Positions 22,815 through 32,946 are shown, counted from the stretch's first letter. The stretch is 64,000 bases of DNA from Chaetoderma sp. LZ-2023a (GCA_034401795.1 CM067359.1:146388233-146452232), one strand, 5' to 3'. Notes: generated by a model not told the origin, from the sequence alone. Made by a program: numbers and translations.

Positions 22815-23957
22815 ATTGTTAGCTCACCTGGTCTTAGCCCAAGTGACCCTATGCCATGGCGAATGTCTATCGTCTGTCTGTCTGGCAACATTCCTCATTA
22901 ACCGATTGCTGGACAGATGAGCTGCTATGCGCATACATCTTATTATTAGCTCACCTGGCTTGAAAAGCCAAGTGAGCTTATGCCATGGCGCCCCTGTCTG
23001 TCTGTCGGATTGGCTTAGCGGATTTCAACCTAATTTGGCTACAAGGACCCTAGGGGTGTAGGCTTAACAACTTGTATACAGAATTTTGATTGGTCAATTT
23101 TTTGGGTAATTTTTTTGATTTTATGAAAAATGTACCGAAAATTGTCAAAACAATACTCATTTACCGCTCGGTGGATTCCAACCCTAGTTGGCTGGACGGA
23201 CTATAGCAAAGTGTGTTCTATTTAAATATTCCGAATTTTGGTTAGTCAATTTTTTTGGTGAAAATCTTAGATTTTATGAAAAATGTACTGGAAATTGTAA
23301 AAACGCTTCTGAGCTGCTTGACAGATTTCAACAAAATTTGTCTAGAATGACCCTGTCATGGTAGGCTCCAGATCTTCTATTCAGAATTTAGTTTGGCCAA
23401 GTTTTTGGGTAAATCATAGATTTTATGAAAATTTTACCAATTTGTCAATACGTATCTCCTTAACTACTTAGTGGATTTTATGCAAATTTGGCTGGAAGGA
23501 TTCTATAGATGTAGAATCTAGAACTAATTTTTAGTTGGTCGATTTTTGGCTGACATCTTAAATTGTTTGAAGATGTTCCAAAGCCTATTAACCCTTACCA
23601 CTCTGATGTCAACATTTGGTGTCCATTTTTCACCAAAATTGGTGTAAGATGTCATAGACAGAAACATAATCCACCAAAATTGTTGAAAAATGGACACCGG
23701 TATCATTGCTATTGATATAGAAAAAGATTGAATATTGACATCAGAGTGGTAATGGTTAAAACGTTACTCCTTAATTAATGGCCCAATTATAATGAAATTT
23801 GGGTCGAATGCTTCAACATATCAAACGATAATTTTGTTTGGTCAATTCCTTTTGTGACCATCTTTATTTTTTCCAAAATTATCCATCGTGCCTATTTAAA
23901 TGCAAATACGGTAGTTAACATGCTAATGGTCCAGGTGCGCATCAGACCTCTTGTTAA
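22815..23957. repeat. Mollusc-type TAGCTCACCTGG dispersed repeat
   Basis: The repeat starts twice (22815 and about 22943) with TTAGCTCACCTGG and CCATGGCG. It then runs through four diverged tandem units of roughly 120 bp, each with a core like GATTTCAACCTAATTTGGCT, GGA and CCTATAG. It ends in CCAGGTGCGCATCAGACCTC, whose CCAGGTG is inverted to the opening CACCTGG. Similar repeats are widespread in bivalve and gastropod genomes (recalled, not searched). A MITE C interrupts it at 23588-23759. Confidence 0.7.
23588..23759. mobile_element. MITE family C copy with TTAA duplication
   Basis: A 164 bp insert is flanked by TTAA at 23588-23591 and 23756-23759. Its ends, CCCTTACCACTCTGATGTCA and the inverted TGACATCAGAGTGGTAATGG, pair over about 25 bp with two mismatches. 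The TTAA target and short TIRs fit mobilisation by a piggyBac- or Kolobok-type transposase. Confidence 0.8.
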
Positions 23958-24029
23958 TTTGATTGGATGCTGTTACTGTTTCCAATCAGTCAGAAGTGAG
24001 ATAAACTGAGCTTTAAAAGCAATAGAGGG

Positions 24030-24255
24030 ATCTAATTCTAGCTTTCATCCACACATCTTATAGCTAAGCTCTGCCCATGCTGTGTGCGTGTTTGGATCAA
24101 TTAATATACTGTGAACCCTGAATTTTCAGAATCCCAGTTTCAAAGTTTCTGTACACTACAGGTAAGCTGTTGAATATTTTGAAGCTAATTTCAGTTGGCG
24201 CTGTTGATGCCTATTCAGCAGAATATTTATTAAATAGTAAATCCATCAAAGACAG
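24030..24255 (+). mobile_element. MITE family A, copy 6 (partial)
   Basis: It retains TCTAGCTTTCATCC, TTATAGCTAAGCTCTGCCC, a TTTGGATCAATTAAT block, ACTACAGGTAAGCTGTTG and AATATTTATTAAATAGTA. The inner palindrome and the CRE block are missing. A further core fragment lies at 24915-24990. Confidence 0.7.
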
Positions 24256-24416
24256 TTCATACACTTACCCGACCATTCCGCATATAGTTACTGCCTTGCC
24301 CGTTCATTCGCCCTCTACAAGCTTGTCCGGACCATAGTTTTAAGACTTATACATATGACCATGAAACTTGGTACGTGGATGCATCTTATGCAGGTGATGT
24401 GCAAAGTGTGAAAAGT

Positions 24417-24431
24417 AGGTCAGCATGACCT
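24417..24431. promoter_or_regulatory. ERE-like IR3 palindrome
   Basis: AGGTCAGCATGACCT is a perfect inverted AGGTCA repeat with a 3 bp spacer, the consensus for steroid-receptor-type binding. It is part of a tandem repeat, so function is untested. Confidence 0.5.
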
Positions 24432-24579
24432 AATTTTAACCTACCTTTCACTGTTTACTGAACATTACAGAAACTTTTTGTCCGGGAAGTGGCTGTAGCT
24501 TCAAGAGTTTTTGATATACGGGAACTAAACTTGAGATGTGGATGCATCTTAGAGAGGAGGTGCACGGTGTATAAAAAAT

Positions 24580-24594
24580 AGGTCATCGTGACCT
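24580..24594. promoter_or_regulatory. ERE-like IR3 palindrome
   Basis: AGGTCATCGTGACCT repeats the perfect IR3 half-sites with a different spacer, 163 bp from the first. Keeping both half-sites while the surroundings diverge is notable, though two copies are too few to prove constraint. Confidence 0.5.
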
Positions 24595-24999
24595 ACCTTT
24601 GATTTACTTTTCATGGTTCATTAAACATTACAGAACATGTTATTCTGGGCTATAGTTTCAAGAGTTTTGACATACTGGAACTAAACCTGGTGTATGGATG
24701 TATTATACGCTGAAGGTGTGTTGCGTATGAAAGGTTGTGACTTATGTGTCATGCTTCACTGAACACGCTTTTGACCTACTTTCCGTGGTTCATAAGTGAC
24801 ATTAATTTGAAGTAAACAAAAATGGTATTTGGCTAATCTATTCATTGGCTAGAACATTGCAAAAGCCGAACCTGTCCCTAATACCATAGTAAGTATACAG
24901 GTATGCAGCACATGTAAGTTGTTGAATATTTTGAAACTAATTTGTCTTGGTGCTCATGACTTGGGTACGTCATTAATTACATATTTTAATTGTGACATC

Positions 25000-25820
25000 A
25001 GCCTACATATGTGGCATCATATACTCGAGTGGCAGATTAAAATCATCCAATGTGACCGTACACCCCAACTTTCTTTAAGCAGACTCTTCATGTGTGCACC
25101 GGCACAGTAGGAGGGATATGTGGTAGAGGGATGGATGGACGAAAATTCAAAGGCCTGTGATGTGTGGGTGGGTGTGTGTGGTCCACAACTGTATCAGTGA
25201 TAAAAATAATCTGGGGGAAAAAATGTCCATAATCTGAAACTTTTCGTTATACAATATGACAAAAAAACTGGAGGACGAAGGCCTGTAATCTGGGTTTTTT
25301 TCCACAAAATTTACTTTGTTTCAAGCGTCATAAGTTCTGCTCGTGAACAGTGAAAATTGTTTGGATTGGATTATTATCGTACTTAGGCTTGGAATTTTCG
25401 CCACAGCCATACCAGGGTGTGTTGGGGATGGCGGGGGGGGGGGGGGGGGGGGGGGGCATGTAGGCCGAATTCGTGGCTGATGCATATCTAAGTGTGTGGG
25501 GTGGGGGGGGGGGGGATTTCACCTCTTGTTCATGGACTTGCTAATCCACATATCTATAGCGGAATATTTATCGGAAATGTCGGTATGCCGACCAGTATTT
25601 CCGTGAAATAATCTCCAATTTGCGCCGAGTCTTCTCCAACCAAGTAATTTGTACGCTCCCTAAACCTATAATAACGTACGTAGTCCTAATTAATTTCGTG
25701 CTTTCTTATTTTCAAATATTGCTTGCTAAATAGTCTATGAAAGTTATATAAAAATATTCAATCGTTAATTTAGAAGATAATGTTAATAACGTGATACGTT
25801 TACACTTCTAGGTGGTCTAC
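25000..25820. other. No gene; two long poly-G runs
   Basis: A 24 bp G run lies at 25433-25456 and a 13 bp run at 25503-25515. The proline-rich frame read antisense across them is an artefact. I see nothing else recognisable here. Confidence 0.6.
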
Positions 25821-25974
25821 AGAAAGATTTGACAGCTGTGACCTCGTTCGCGTCATAAGCTCGTGAACAGCTGATTCGAGCCTCAAAACCCTAGAGAGCT
25901 CCACGCCTAACATACGCTTTTTGACGTAAGTTACGCACTCTTCGTGAATACGGCCCCAGCAGTTCCAAGTCAAA

Positions 25975-26340
25975 TTTCAGTTTCAAAATATTCAACAGAA
26001 TATTCCTTGCATCAAAAGGGATTTGTCGTTTTGACTTTCACATCAATTGATGATTCCAGTTTATCCATCCATCACATGACGTCATAACCAACTACGTGAC
26101 GTGTAGGATGACGTCATAATCATTGACGTCATGGATGATGTAGAAAAGTTCGTCCTGAACGCTTAATTGATAACGAACTGTCTTTGCTATTTAATAAACA
26201 TTCTAAAAATTAGTTACAAAATATTGAAAAGTGTAAATTGAGATTCATGGAAAGCAGGGATCGATTGATCCCAACACTGGCGGAAATGTGGGTGGAGATG
26301 GGCGGGGCATAGCTAAAACTGAATTCCTCCATTGACCAAG
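25975..26340 (-). mobile_element. MITE family A, copy 7 (inverted)
   Basis: The CRE block is best developed in this copy, with perfect TGACGTCA at 26077-26084, 26109-26116 and 26124-26131. It is followed by GCTATTTAATAAACATTC, a reduced core, the GGGATCGATTGATCCC palindrome and the AGCTAAAACTGAATTCC end. A core fragment at about 25975-26000 lies just before it. Confidence 0.8.
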
Positions 26341-26574
26341 TGGTTTGGGAGATGTTTGGATGGCGGAGTAAATCCACAAACCCGCTCCATTTGAACAACC
26401 TTAGGTCTCTGTGACCCACGATCGCGTCCTGACTAATTTGATTAAAATTGTCCTAGTGGCTCTTGGGTAGTGGATTAAAGTAAAAACTGATCACATAATT
26501 AACGAACTAGAAAAGGTTGGCATGGCATAGGATCACGTGGCCTTTAGGTTAGGTTAGCTAAAGAGGAAATTACC

Positions 26575-26652
26575 TGGGACGCCCCCTCCCCCCACCCGCC
26601 AATGGTTGGGCGGGATGGGTGGGGGTGGGTAGGGCGGGCGGGGTGGAGGCTT
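26575..26652. repeat. G-rich tract with quadruplex-forming pattern
   Basis: The plus strand runs CCCCCTCCCCCCACCC and then GGGCGGGATGGGTGGGGG and more GGG blocks. At least six GGG runs are separated by 1-3 nt, which satisfies the usual G-quadruplex pattern. Confidence 0.6.
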
Positions 26653-26926
26653 GCAGTCCCTCTGAAACTTTTGAATATTAGCTACTGTGACAGGCCATCT
26701 TCTGTATTCTGAGTTATAAACAACACACAATTTTCATAACTGTGCCACTGGTTGAGTGGGTTTTAGAAATTTAAGGTCCGTATGAAAACACAATTTTAAT
26801 AGCCATTTATACAATATAGTTGAAACACAATTATTAATGGTTAATTGACAGTTGTTAGACCCATGCTCTGCTAAAACTACTATCAGATTCTACAGAATCA
26901 AACAACAATGGTTAATTGACAGCTGT

Positions 26927-27349
26927 TTAGAAACATGCTCTGCTAAGGCCATCAGCGTTACAATTCGCTTTACCCTTACGATGCATTACATCAAAGTTGT
27001 ATTGCTGTACGGCTAAGTTCCAGCGAAGGAGTCGTTGGTTTTTGCCCTTCATTTGTTGTAGCCATTTAAGTGGCTGATGATCAGTTTGGACAAAGAACTT
27101 AACACTGTATAGGTACTGATACAACTTTTGTATTGCCCAGACAATGGCGAGACATTCCTTTTCAATAGCTGCATAGGAAGTTTCTCTCGGCAGCAGCTTT
27201 CTGCTGATAAATGTTACAGGATGATCTTCAACATTGTCATTCACCTGGCTCAATACCGCGGCAATACCACACTCACTAGCATCCGTTTGGAGGTAAAATG
27301 ATTTGCTGAAGTTTGGGTTGACAAGCACTGGAGCCTGTGTTACAGGCAT
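26927..27349 (-). pseudogene. Gmr1-like RNase H domain
   Basis: The frame holds a Gypsy RNase H: LVNPNFSKSFYLQTDASECG, AAIEKECLAIVWAIQKL, VQTDHQPLKWLQ and the closing CNADGLSRA. The D, E, D and D catalytic positions are present. The RT-RNase H connection that normally precedes it (roughly 60-70 residues of the FLGL-GYYRRFI type) is missing between 27350 and about 27380, which shows an internal deletion. The last 40 bp and the sequence behind them are duplicated with a 71 bp spacing (26837 and 26908). Confidence 0.8.
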
Positions 27350-27454
27350 ACAGCCTCAACTTTCTCAGGCAATGATTTAATTGCAATTCCATCGACAATA
27401 TGGCCGACAAGTGCTACCTTTTGGAACCAATAAGACATTTGCTTGGGCGCATTG

Positions 27455-28690
27455 TCAGGTTAGCATGCTTTGTGCGCTCAAACACATCTTGTAGATGGTC
27501 CAGATGCATCTTTCACTAAAAACTGATATATCATCAAAATATGCATCAGCATACTCATCTGCTCCATCTAGGATCTTGTCTATCAGCCTCATGAATGAGG
27601 CTGGAGCTGATTTCATTCCAAATGGCATGACCAGGAATTCGAACAGGCCAAAAGGACTAATTAATGCTGCCTTTGGTCTGGCACTTTCACTCAATGGAAT
27701 CTGCCAGTAACCTTTAGTAGTCAGATCCAGACATGATATGAAGTTAGCTCGATGCTTATTCTCAAGAATCTGGTCAACCCTTGGCATGGGATAGAGGTAG
27801 AAAACTGAGCAACTGTTCAGACGCCTGTAATCCACACAGAAGCGCACATACTTCTCCTTTTTCTTCTCTACAAGAACAATCGGAGAAGCAAAGGCAGACT
27901 TGGAAGGCTGGATGATGCCAATCTCCTCCATCTTATCAATTTCAGTCTTGACAGTCTGTTTCAGTGCCTCAGGCAAGCAATATGGCTTCTGCCTTAATGG
28001 AGTCTCATCAGTAAGCCCAATGTCATGTTCAATTAGATCAGTTCTTCCTGGATGACTAGTGAAGGTACCTGAATATTCTTTCAATAACCTTTCCACTTGG
28101 ACCTTCTTATCAGAACTAAGGGCTGACTCAATCTGTACATTTTTCCAGGTCTCTTCGGCCTCACTTTCGGAATAAGGAAGGTTCAACTCCACTGGATCCT
28201 GATCATCAATATTTAACATGAATGCTGTCTCATCACGTGACAACCATTTTCTTAGCATATTTACATGATACGTCTTGACTCTCCGACGTCTTCCTACCTC
28301 AACTGCATAATCCACAGGGATTACCTTCCACTGGGCCAACAGTTTATTAGACGACGAGGGCAACAAAACAAGGACTGGGTCACCTGGTTCGAATACCTTT
28401 ACCCTGCAAGCCTTGTCATACCATGCCTTCTGCTTTGACTGTGCAGCCGCCATTCTCTGTTGAGCTACCTCAGTCATATCATGGAGCCGATTCCGCATTT
28501 CCATAACATACTGAATAACTGATTCACTCTTTGGTGTATCGCCAGTCGATGACTCCTGCAAAATATCAAGGGGACCACACACATGACGCCCATACATCAA
28601 TTCAAATGGAGTCGTTGCTTGTGGAACTTCTCTGTATGCAAAGAGCCGATGAGGTAAATATATCCCATGAATCTGGCTCTCCATGTACAA
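27455..28690 (-). pseudogene. Gmr1-like integrase C-terminus fused to reverse transcriptase
   Basis: One uninterrupted 411-codon frame begins in the integrase C-terminal region (FAYREVPQATTPFELMYGRH at residues 17-36, KAWYDKAC near 88) and continues straight into reverse transcriptase. The RT shows FASPIVLVEKKK (267-278), VRFCVDYRRLN (282-292), LDLTTKGYWQIPL (321-333) and the catalytic YFDD at 384-387. Integrase and RT therefore lie in one open frame in this order, which excludes an assembly shuffle of two fragments at this junction. A frameshift right after FDDISVFS removes the RT thumb from frame; it can be followed in another frame (VFERTKHANLT) to about 27400. Confidence 0.85.
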
Positions 28691-29315
28691 ATTTCCTTAA
28701 CATACATGTGAGGGTTCCATTGAACCTTTCAACTAATCCATTACATTGAGGCCTATATGGACTGGTTCTCAACTTCTTGACACTTAGAAGCCTGCAGACC
28801 TCATGAATTAGCTCTGATGTAAAATTACTCCCTTGGTCTGACAACAGTTCTGCTGGAACACCAACTCTGCTAAAGATTGCCATTAACTCCTCAGCAATGC
28901 GCTCAGATTCAATGATTGGAATAGCAACTGCTTCTGGATATCTCGTTGCAAAGTCACAAAACACCAATATGAAGCGATTCTTTCTTTTTGTCATTGGGAG
29001 AGGACCAACAATGTCAATTGCCACTTTACTAAATGGTTCAGCTACAACTGGAATTGGCACTAATGGGGCTTTATCCAATGATCTTTTAGCTATCCTCTGG
29101 CAAACTTCACATGTGCGGCAATACATCGCAATATCTTTCAAAATCCCTGGCCAGTAGTACGATTTCATAATACGCTTCTTTGTCTTCTCTATACCCATAT
29201 TCCCTGCTAATGGTATGTCATGAGCAATATGAATTAAAGCACGATGACACACCTTGGGAACCACCAACTGATGTACAACGTTCTCCTCAGATTCAGTTCT
29301 GTTACTACCATACAC
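28602..29315 (-). pseudogene. Gmr1-like integrase core
   Basis: The HHCC zinc domain (CHRALIHIAHD ... CRTCEVCQ) is followed by the catalytic core with AIDIVGPL (first D), SDQGSNFTSELI (second D) and GLVERFNGTL (E). Integrase inserts the cDNA copy into host DNA. The frame is separated from the C-terminal part at 28690 by a one-base shift near 28655. Confidence 0.85.
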
Positions 29316-29472
29316 TTTTGAAGGACACCACTTTCTGTATATGGTATGTCATGAGCAATATGAATTAAAGCACAATGACACACCTTTGGAACCACCAACT
29401 GATATACAATGTTCTCCTCAGATTCAGTTCTGTCACTACCATCCACTTTTGAAGGACACCACTTCCTGTATA
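29211..29472. repeat. 131-bp tandem duplication in the integrase N-terminus
   Basis: The segment beginning TGGTATGTCATGAGCAATAT at 29211 recurs at 29342 with about ten differences. As 131 is not a multiple of three, it throws the frame and duplicates the HHCC start (VVPKVCH-ALIHIAHDIP appears twice). Confidence 0.85.
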
Positions 29473-30438
29473 GAATGCCTTTCTCCTGATAAAAGCAAAC
29501 GCTTTCCCAGTTTGCCGCATCAACTTCAACTGCACTCTCGTGCACTTTGTCTAGTGTGTGGTCAAATTGTTGAAGTGTTATGATGTCATCTGGCCCTAGA
29601 TCACAGATTTGCATCTCTGTTAATTGCTGCATTTTGTCATCACAAGTTTTGTCAGACCGACACTCAGTTTCTGTATTTGTCTGAGCTTTCATTTCTCTTG
29701 ACACTGACTGGCTTGATATGTCTTGCTTATCAGCTGATCGCTCAGTACTATCTTCCAACTCTAATGAAGCGCCGCCACTGCTAGACTCCTGTATACCTAG
29801 TGGACTTGACAACTTTGCTTTCTCACACCCACTGTCTTGCCAACTGGAACTTATATCATCACTTAAACTGCTCACAGGCTTTGCCTTCACACCTGTTATT
29901 CTTATAACATCTTCTACTCTGGCTTGCTCTGACTGTTGTGCTCTATGCTGCTGTCTAGACTCAAGATGGACGCTAGCAAGGGAACTTGACATGTGTATAC
30001 ATCTGCCAAACTAATACTACACTGCTCAGCTATGTAGGCATTTTCTGGGACAAGCACCACCTTTACAAGGGTCTGCGTGCACCCTGTATTGTGCAGCATC
30101 TCGACACTCTGTCCATTAACCATCCCAACTTCTCTGTAGGAACTAATATTTCTAGGACTTACACTCCTAGCACGGCGATTCCATTTATGCTCATTTCACA
30201 AAAATCATGTTTTTCCAGATGCCCTCACTTTGCAGTCAACTGCTAAGTGACCTCTTTGGTGACATCTGAAACAGCCATGTGCCTCATCTCGTCCAGGATT
30301 CTGTGGTTCATGCATTGGTTTCTTGCCATCAGTCTTGCTCGCCAATATTAACTGTCCAGAGGGAACAGGCTTCTTTTCACCATATCGCCTTTCACCTCTA
30401 CTGTGTACAGCCAAGTACTGATCTGCTAGTGAACACAC
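29234..30438 (-). pseudogene. Gmr1-like nucleocapsid, protease and spacer region
   Basis: At 30205-30438 a CCHC knuckle CFRCHQRGHLAVDC marks the nucleocapsid. At 29914-30123 an aspartic protease reads VNGQSVEMLHNTGCTQTLV, where the catalytic DTG has become NTG, an inactivating change. The long frame 29234-29992 carries an acidic, serine-rich spacer and then FYQEKGILYRKWCPSK leading into the integrase. Frameshifts separate the three frames. Confidence 0.75.
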
Positions 30439-30522
30439 CTCTACTGTGTACAGCCAAGTACTGATCTGCTAGTGAACACACCTCTACTGTGTACAGCCAA
30501 GTACTGATCTGCTAGTGAACAC
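30393..30522. repeat. 43-bp triplication at the gag-nucleocapsid junction
   Basis: CACCTCTACTGTGTACAGCC and the rest of the unit start at 30393, 30436 and 30479, nearly identical. Two extra copies add 86 bp and break the gag frame just before the zinc knuckle. The near identity suggests a recent event, or an assembly artefact. Confidence 0.85.
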
Positions 30523-31232
30523 AGTTCTTTGACTGTTTTTGGCTGCCTTTCCTTAAGCCAAACTTGCAGATCTTTAAAAGAACTCTCAACTAGCTGCTCT
30601 AGAAGCATGAGCTCTTTCAGCTTTTCATAATTCATTTCCATATCAGTGACCTCCACCCACCGATCAAAGAATCCACTAAGTCGTACTGACCATTCTGTAA
30701 AAGTTTCATCACTGCTTTGCCCAGTAACTCTAAGTCTCTGCCTGTAGGCTTCCGCAGTCAGTTCATAGCGACGAAGTATAGCTTGTCTGACTTTCTTATA
30801 GTCCAAGCTATCTTCAGGGGACATTCGTGCATATGCCTCTTGTGCTTGCCAACAATGAACAATTGCTAATTTCTCAAAGGTGGGGAGATACACATCAATA
30901 GTATCACCTTCTCTATACTTCGGCACCTTTGGTCCACGCTGGTCAGTTCCACTTCTATCATTAACGCCTGAGTCTGGAGAAGTTTCCTGGATTCTTATTC
31001 TCTCCCTTTCAACCTCTAGTTTCTGACACGCAATACTCGTGTTTAACTCACCCAGCCTCATTTCATGTACACGCTGCTCTTGGTCATGTTTCATTCTCAT
31101 TTCTTCTTGTGTGATAACAAGCCGCATCATTGCCTCACTCGTGTTAGAGTTTCCACCATACGCCATTGACAAGTGTCTCTGCAGCATTTTCTGACATGTT
31201 TGCTTGACCTCTGTTAAATAGACCAGTACCAT
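30441..31232 (-). pseudogene. Gmr1-like gag (capsid region)
   Basis: The 263-codon frame from the ATG at 31232 has a coiled, charged N-terminus, KVPKYREGDTIDVYLPTFEK, then a retrotransposon capsid-type helical domain (LDYKKVRQAILRRYELTAEA, YRQRL, EWSVRLSGFFDRWVEV, LEQLVESSF). This is the SCAN/retrotrans_gag fold typical of vertebrate-like and Gmr1-like Gypsy elements. Its C-terminus is cut off by the 43 bp triplication. Confidence 0.75.
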
Positions 31233-31239
31233 CAAGGTT

Positions 31240-32571
31240 AGGTTTAGATTACTAATTCAATATCTAATGGTGCTATCAACCACTACTGCCCTAGGCGAGT
31301 CATTAGTATTAAGGTAGCATATATTAGTATTAATGAAGTTAGATTAAACGCATCCAAGAGCATCTGGTTAATCAAGAAGATAACAAAATAAGATGGAAAA
31401 TCTGATTATATCTTTAAAACAAACTTGTAAATGTAAAAAATTTTGAATTTTTGATGGAAATTGTAGATTTATATCAATGTTGGATATTGTGAGAGTGCAA
31501 TGGTAAACCTGCTCTCAAATCTGATAATATATTATTTATATATATTGTTAAATTGTTCCTTCTAAGTTCAATAAATCAGCACAGCTCACCACGTTCTAGT
31601 ATTGTTCTCAGATTTTAATATAAATGGCACGCCTTGTCAGTTCATGCATTTGCCTTAAATTGTTTAGTAAATAGCACGGCTTGGTAGTTCAAATGTTTCT
31701 CTAAAATTGTTCCTTAAATGTCACGGCTTGGTAGTTCTAATGTTGACAATGTCTTGCATATTTAAATTAAAACTTTCTTACCAGAAGTCAGTGTGTCCAG
31801 CACGGTAGCTACACTACTATAGTTGACTCACACACCACACACCCATGCAACAGGTAGTGATTGCCAACTATCAAGAAACTCATTCCAACAGTCATGGCAC
31901 TAAGGCGCTTCCGTAGTAAATGCTCCTTGACGACAGTCTATCAGAACAGTTTATCTGAATTAATTATTCCTCTCACAATGCCTGTTCAGGGCGCAGTCTT
32001 TGGCCAATGCTCCCTATACCAGGCAGATTACATCCTAATCCGGCCGGCAGCAGATGTATCCCATGCTCATTCCAGGGCCGCACTCTGTAGTGGCTTGCCC
32101 TAAGCATGCATCTCTCCCGCTCAGCTGTATACTGAGGATAATATTTCCCAGACAAATTTATGGCCCTGTACTTGTGAGAAACAGTTCACTGGGGCATCTC
32201 CTGATTATCAGGTGACTCTGTGTATAACGACAGTTACAGAGACTACTGCTATTGCCACTAGCTATGCACACTATTGGATTAGGCGGAAAACACAAAGTGA
32301 TCCAGCAATTAGCAACATCTTTCTGGCTGTTTCACTAATCCAAATGAAATGTTATAAAACCAGTGACGTCCAATGTATAACACTGTCACTGTTTGATTAA
32401 TACAACAGTTATTCCTTGAACACATATAATAGTTAGCAGATCAATTCGCAATCACCATTTATTACATAATCGCCCCACAGGTCAGCGTACACAGTTACTA
32501 ATTTAAAGTTCTGCTCGCATCCTCAGTTGTAACGACTCATGTAAAATCCCTCTATCACTGCCACCATAAAA
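31240..32571. other. 5' untranslated region of the Gmr1-like element
   Basis: About 1.3 kb lies between the putative LTR and gag. No frame in it shows a family motif. Near 32547-32566 the minus strand reads TGGTGGCAGTGATAGAGGG, a plausible tRNA primer-binding site starting five bases after the LTR end. Confidence 0.45.
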
Positions 32572-32946
32572 TGTTACGACTTAGTAACTTGGTAGATGTT
32601 GATGACACACGTTATAATGTAATTATAGAATATATAAATTTAATGATGAGAAAAATCCCTCAGATGATGATGAGTTCAATTTATGAATACAATTCAAACT
32701 CCAGTTAAACTAAAACACATGCTCATGATACAACTCCCAGTCTGCTTCTGCCTCAAGATGATATGTTTTCATATATCAGTATAATCACCAGCACCAACTT
32801 GGCATTCCATAGCACAGATTAAAAATGAAAGCAGGCTGACCTGGTAAATGGGGCGGATATCAGAGGGCTATAAAATCTACCATAGCTTGGTGTATTAATT
32901 AGTCTGCTTAGCTAGGGTGAAGTAATCAGATCTTCACAGCAGTACA
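32572..32946 (-). repeat. Candidate 5' LTR of the Gmr1-like element
   Basis: On the minus strand the segment starts TGTACTGCTG and ends GTAACA, the TG...CA ends of LTRs, and is followed by a primer-binding-like TGGTGGCAG. It is 375 bp. No second copy is visible near 26.5-26.9 kb, so the call rests on position and end sequences only. Confidence 0.4.

Larger units (their letters stand above)
24330..24790. repeat. ~165-bp tandem repeat with nuclear-receptor palindromes
   Basis: Three diverged units carry, in order, AAGAGTTTTTGATATACGGG-type sequence, AACTAAACTTG, TGTGGATGCATCTTA, GGTGTG, an AGGTCAnnnTGACCT palindrome, CCTACTTTTCATGGTTCA and ACATTACAGAA. The palindrome is intact in the first two units. 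Confidence 0.75.
18106..25959. mobile_element. Possible TIR-bounded 7.9 kb element or two facing MITE ends
   Basis: CTGGGGCCGTATTCACGAAG at 18106-18125 is matched by its inverted copy ending at 25959 (one mismatch at most before CGAAG). Inward, both sides share TTACGTC-AAAAA and GCGTAACTTA motifs. The left side holds a second CCGTATTCACGAA at about 18183. Ends of this kind resemble PIF/Harbinger-type TIRs known from marine invertebrates, but no transposase is recognisable between them. The space is largely filled with other repeats. Either a gutted large element or two unrelated solo ends would explain it. Confidence 0.35.
26820..32946 (-). mobile_element. Gmr1-like Ty3/Gypsy element (INT before RT), degraded
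   Basis: Read on the minus strand the domain order is gag, CCHC zinc knuckle, protease, integrase, reverse transcriptase, RNase H. Integrase before RT is the Ty1/copia order, yet every domain is of Ty3/Gypsy type, as described for Gmr1-like elements. A candidate 5' LTR lies at 32572-32946. I could not find its partner at the 3' end, so the element is truncated there or the LTR call is wrong. Frameshifts, tandem duplications (43 bp three times, 131 bp twice) and an internal deletion after the RT make it inactive. Confidence 0.8.

Noticed and set aside
25328..25522. Proline-rich 64-residue frame
   Set aside because: It is an antisense reading of the poly-G runs.
26540..26820. 3' LTR of the Gmr1-like element
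   Set aside because: I compared it by eye with 32572-32946 and saw no shared sequence.
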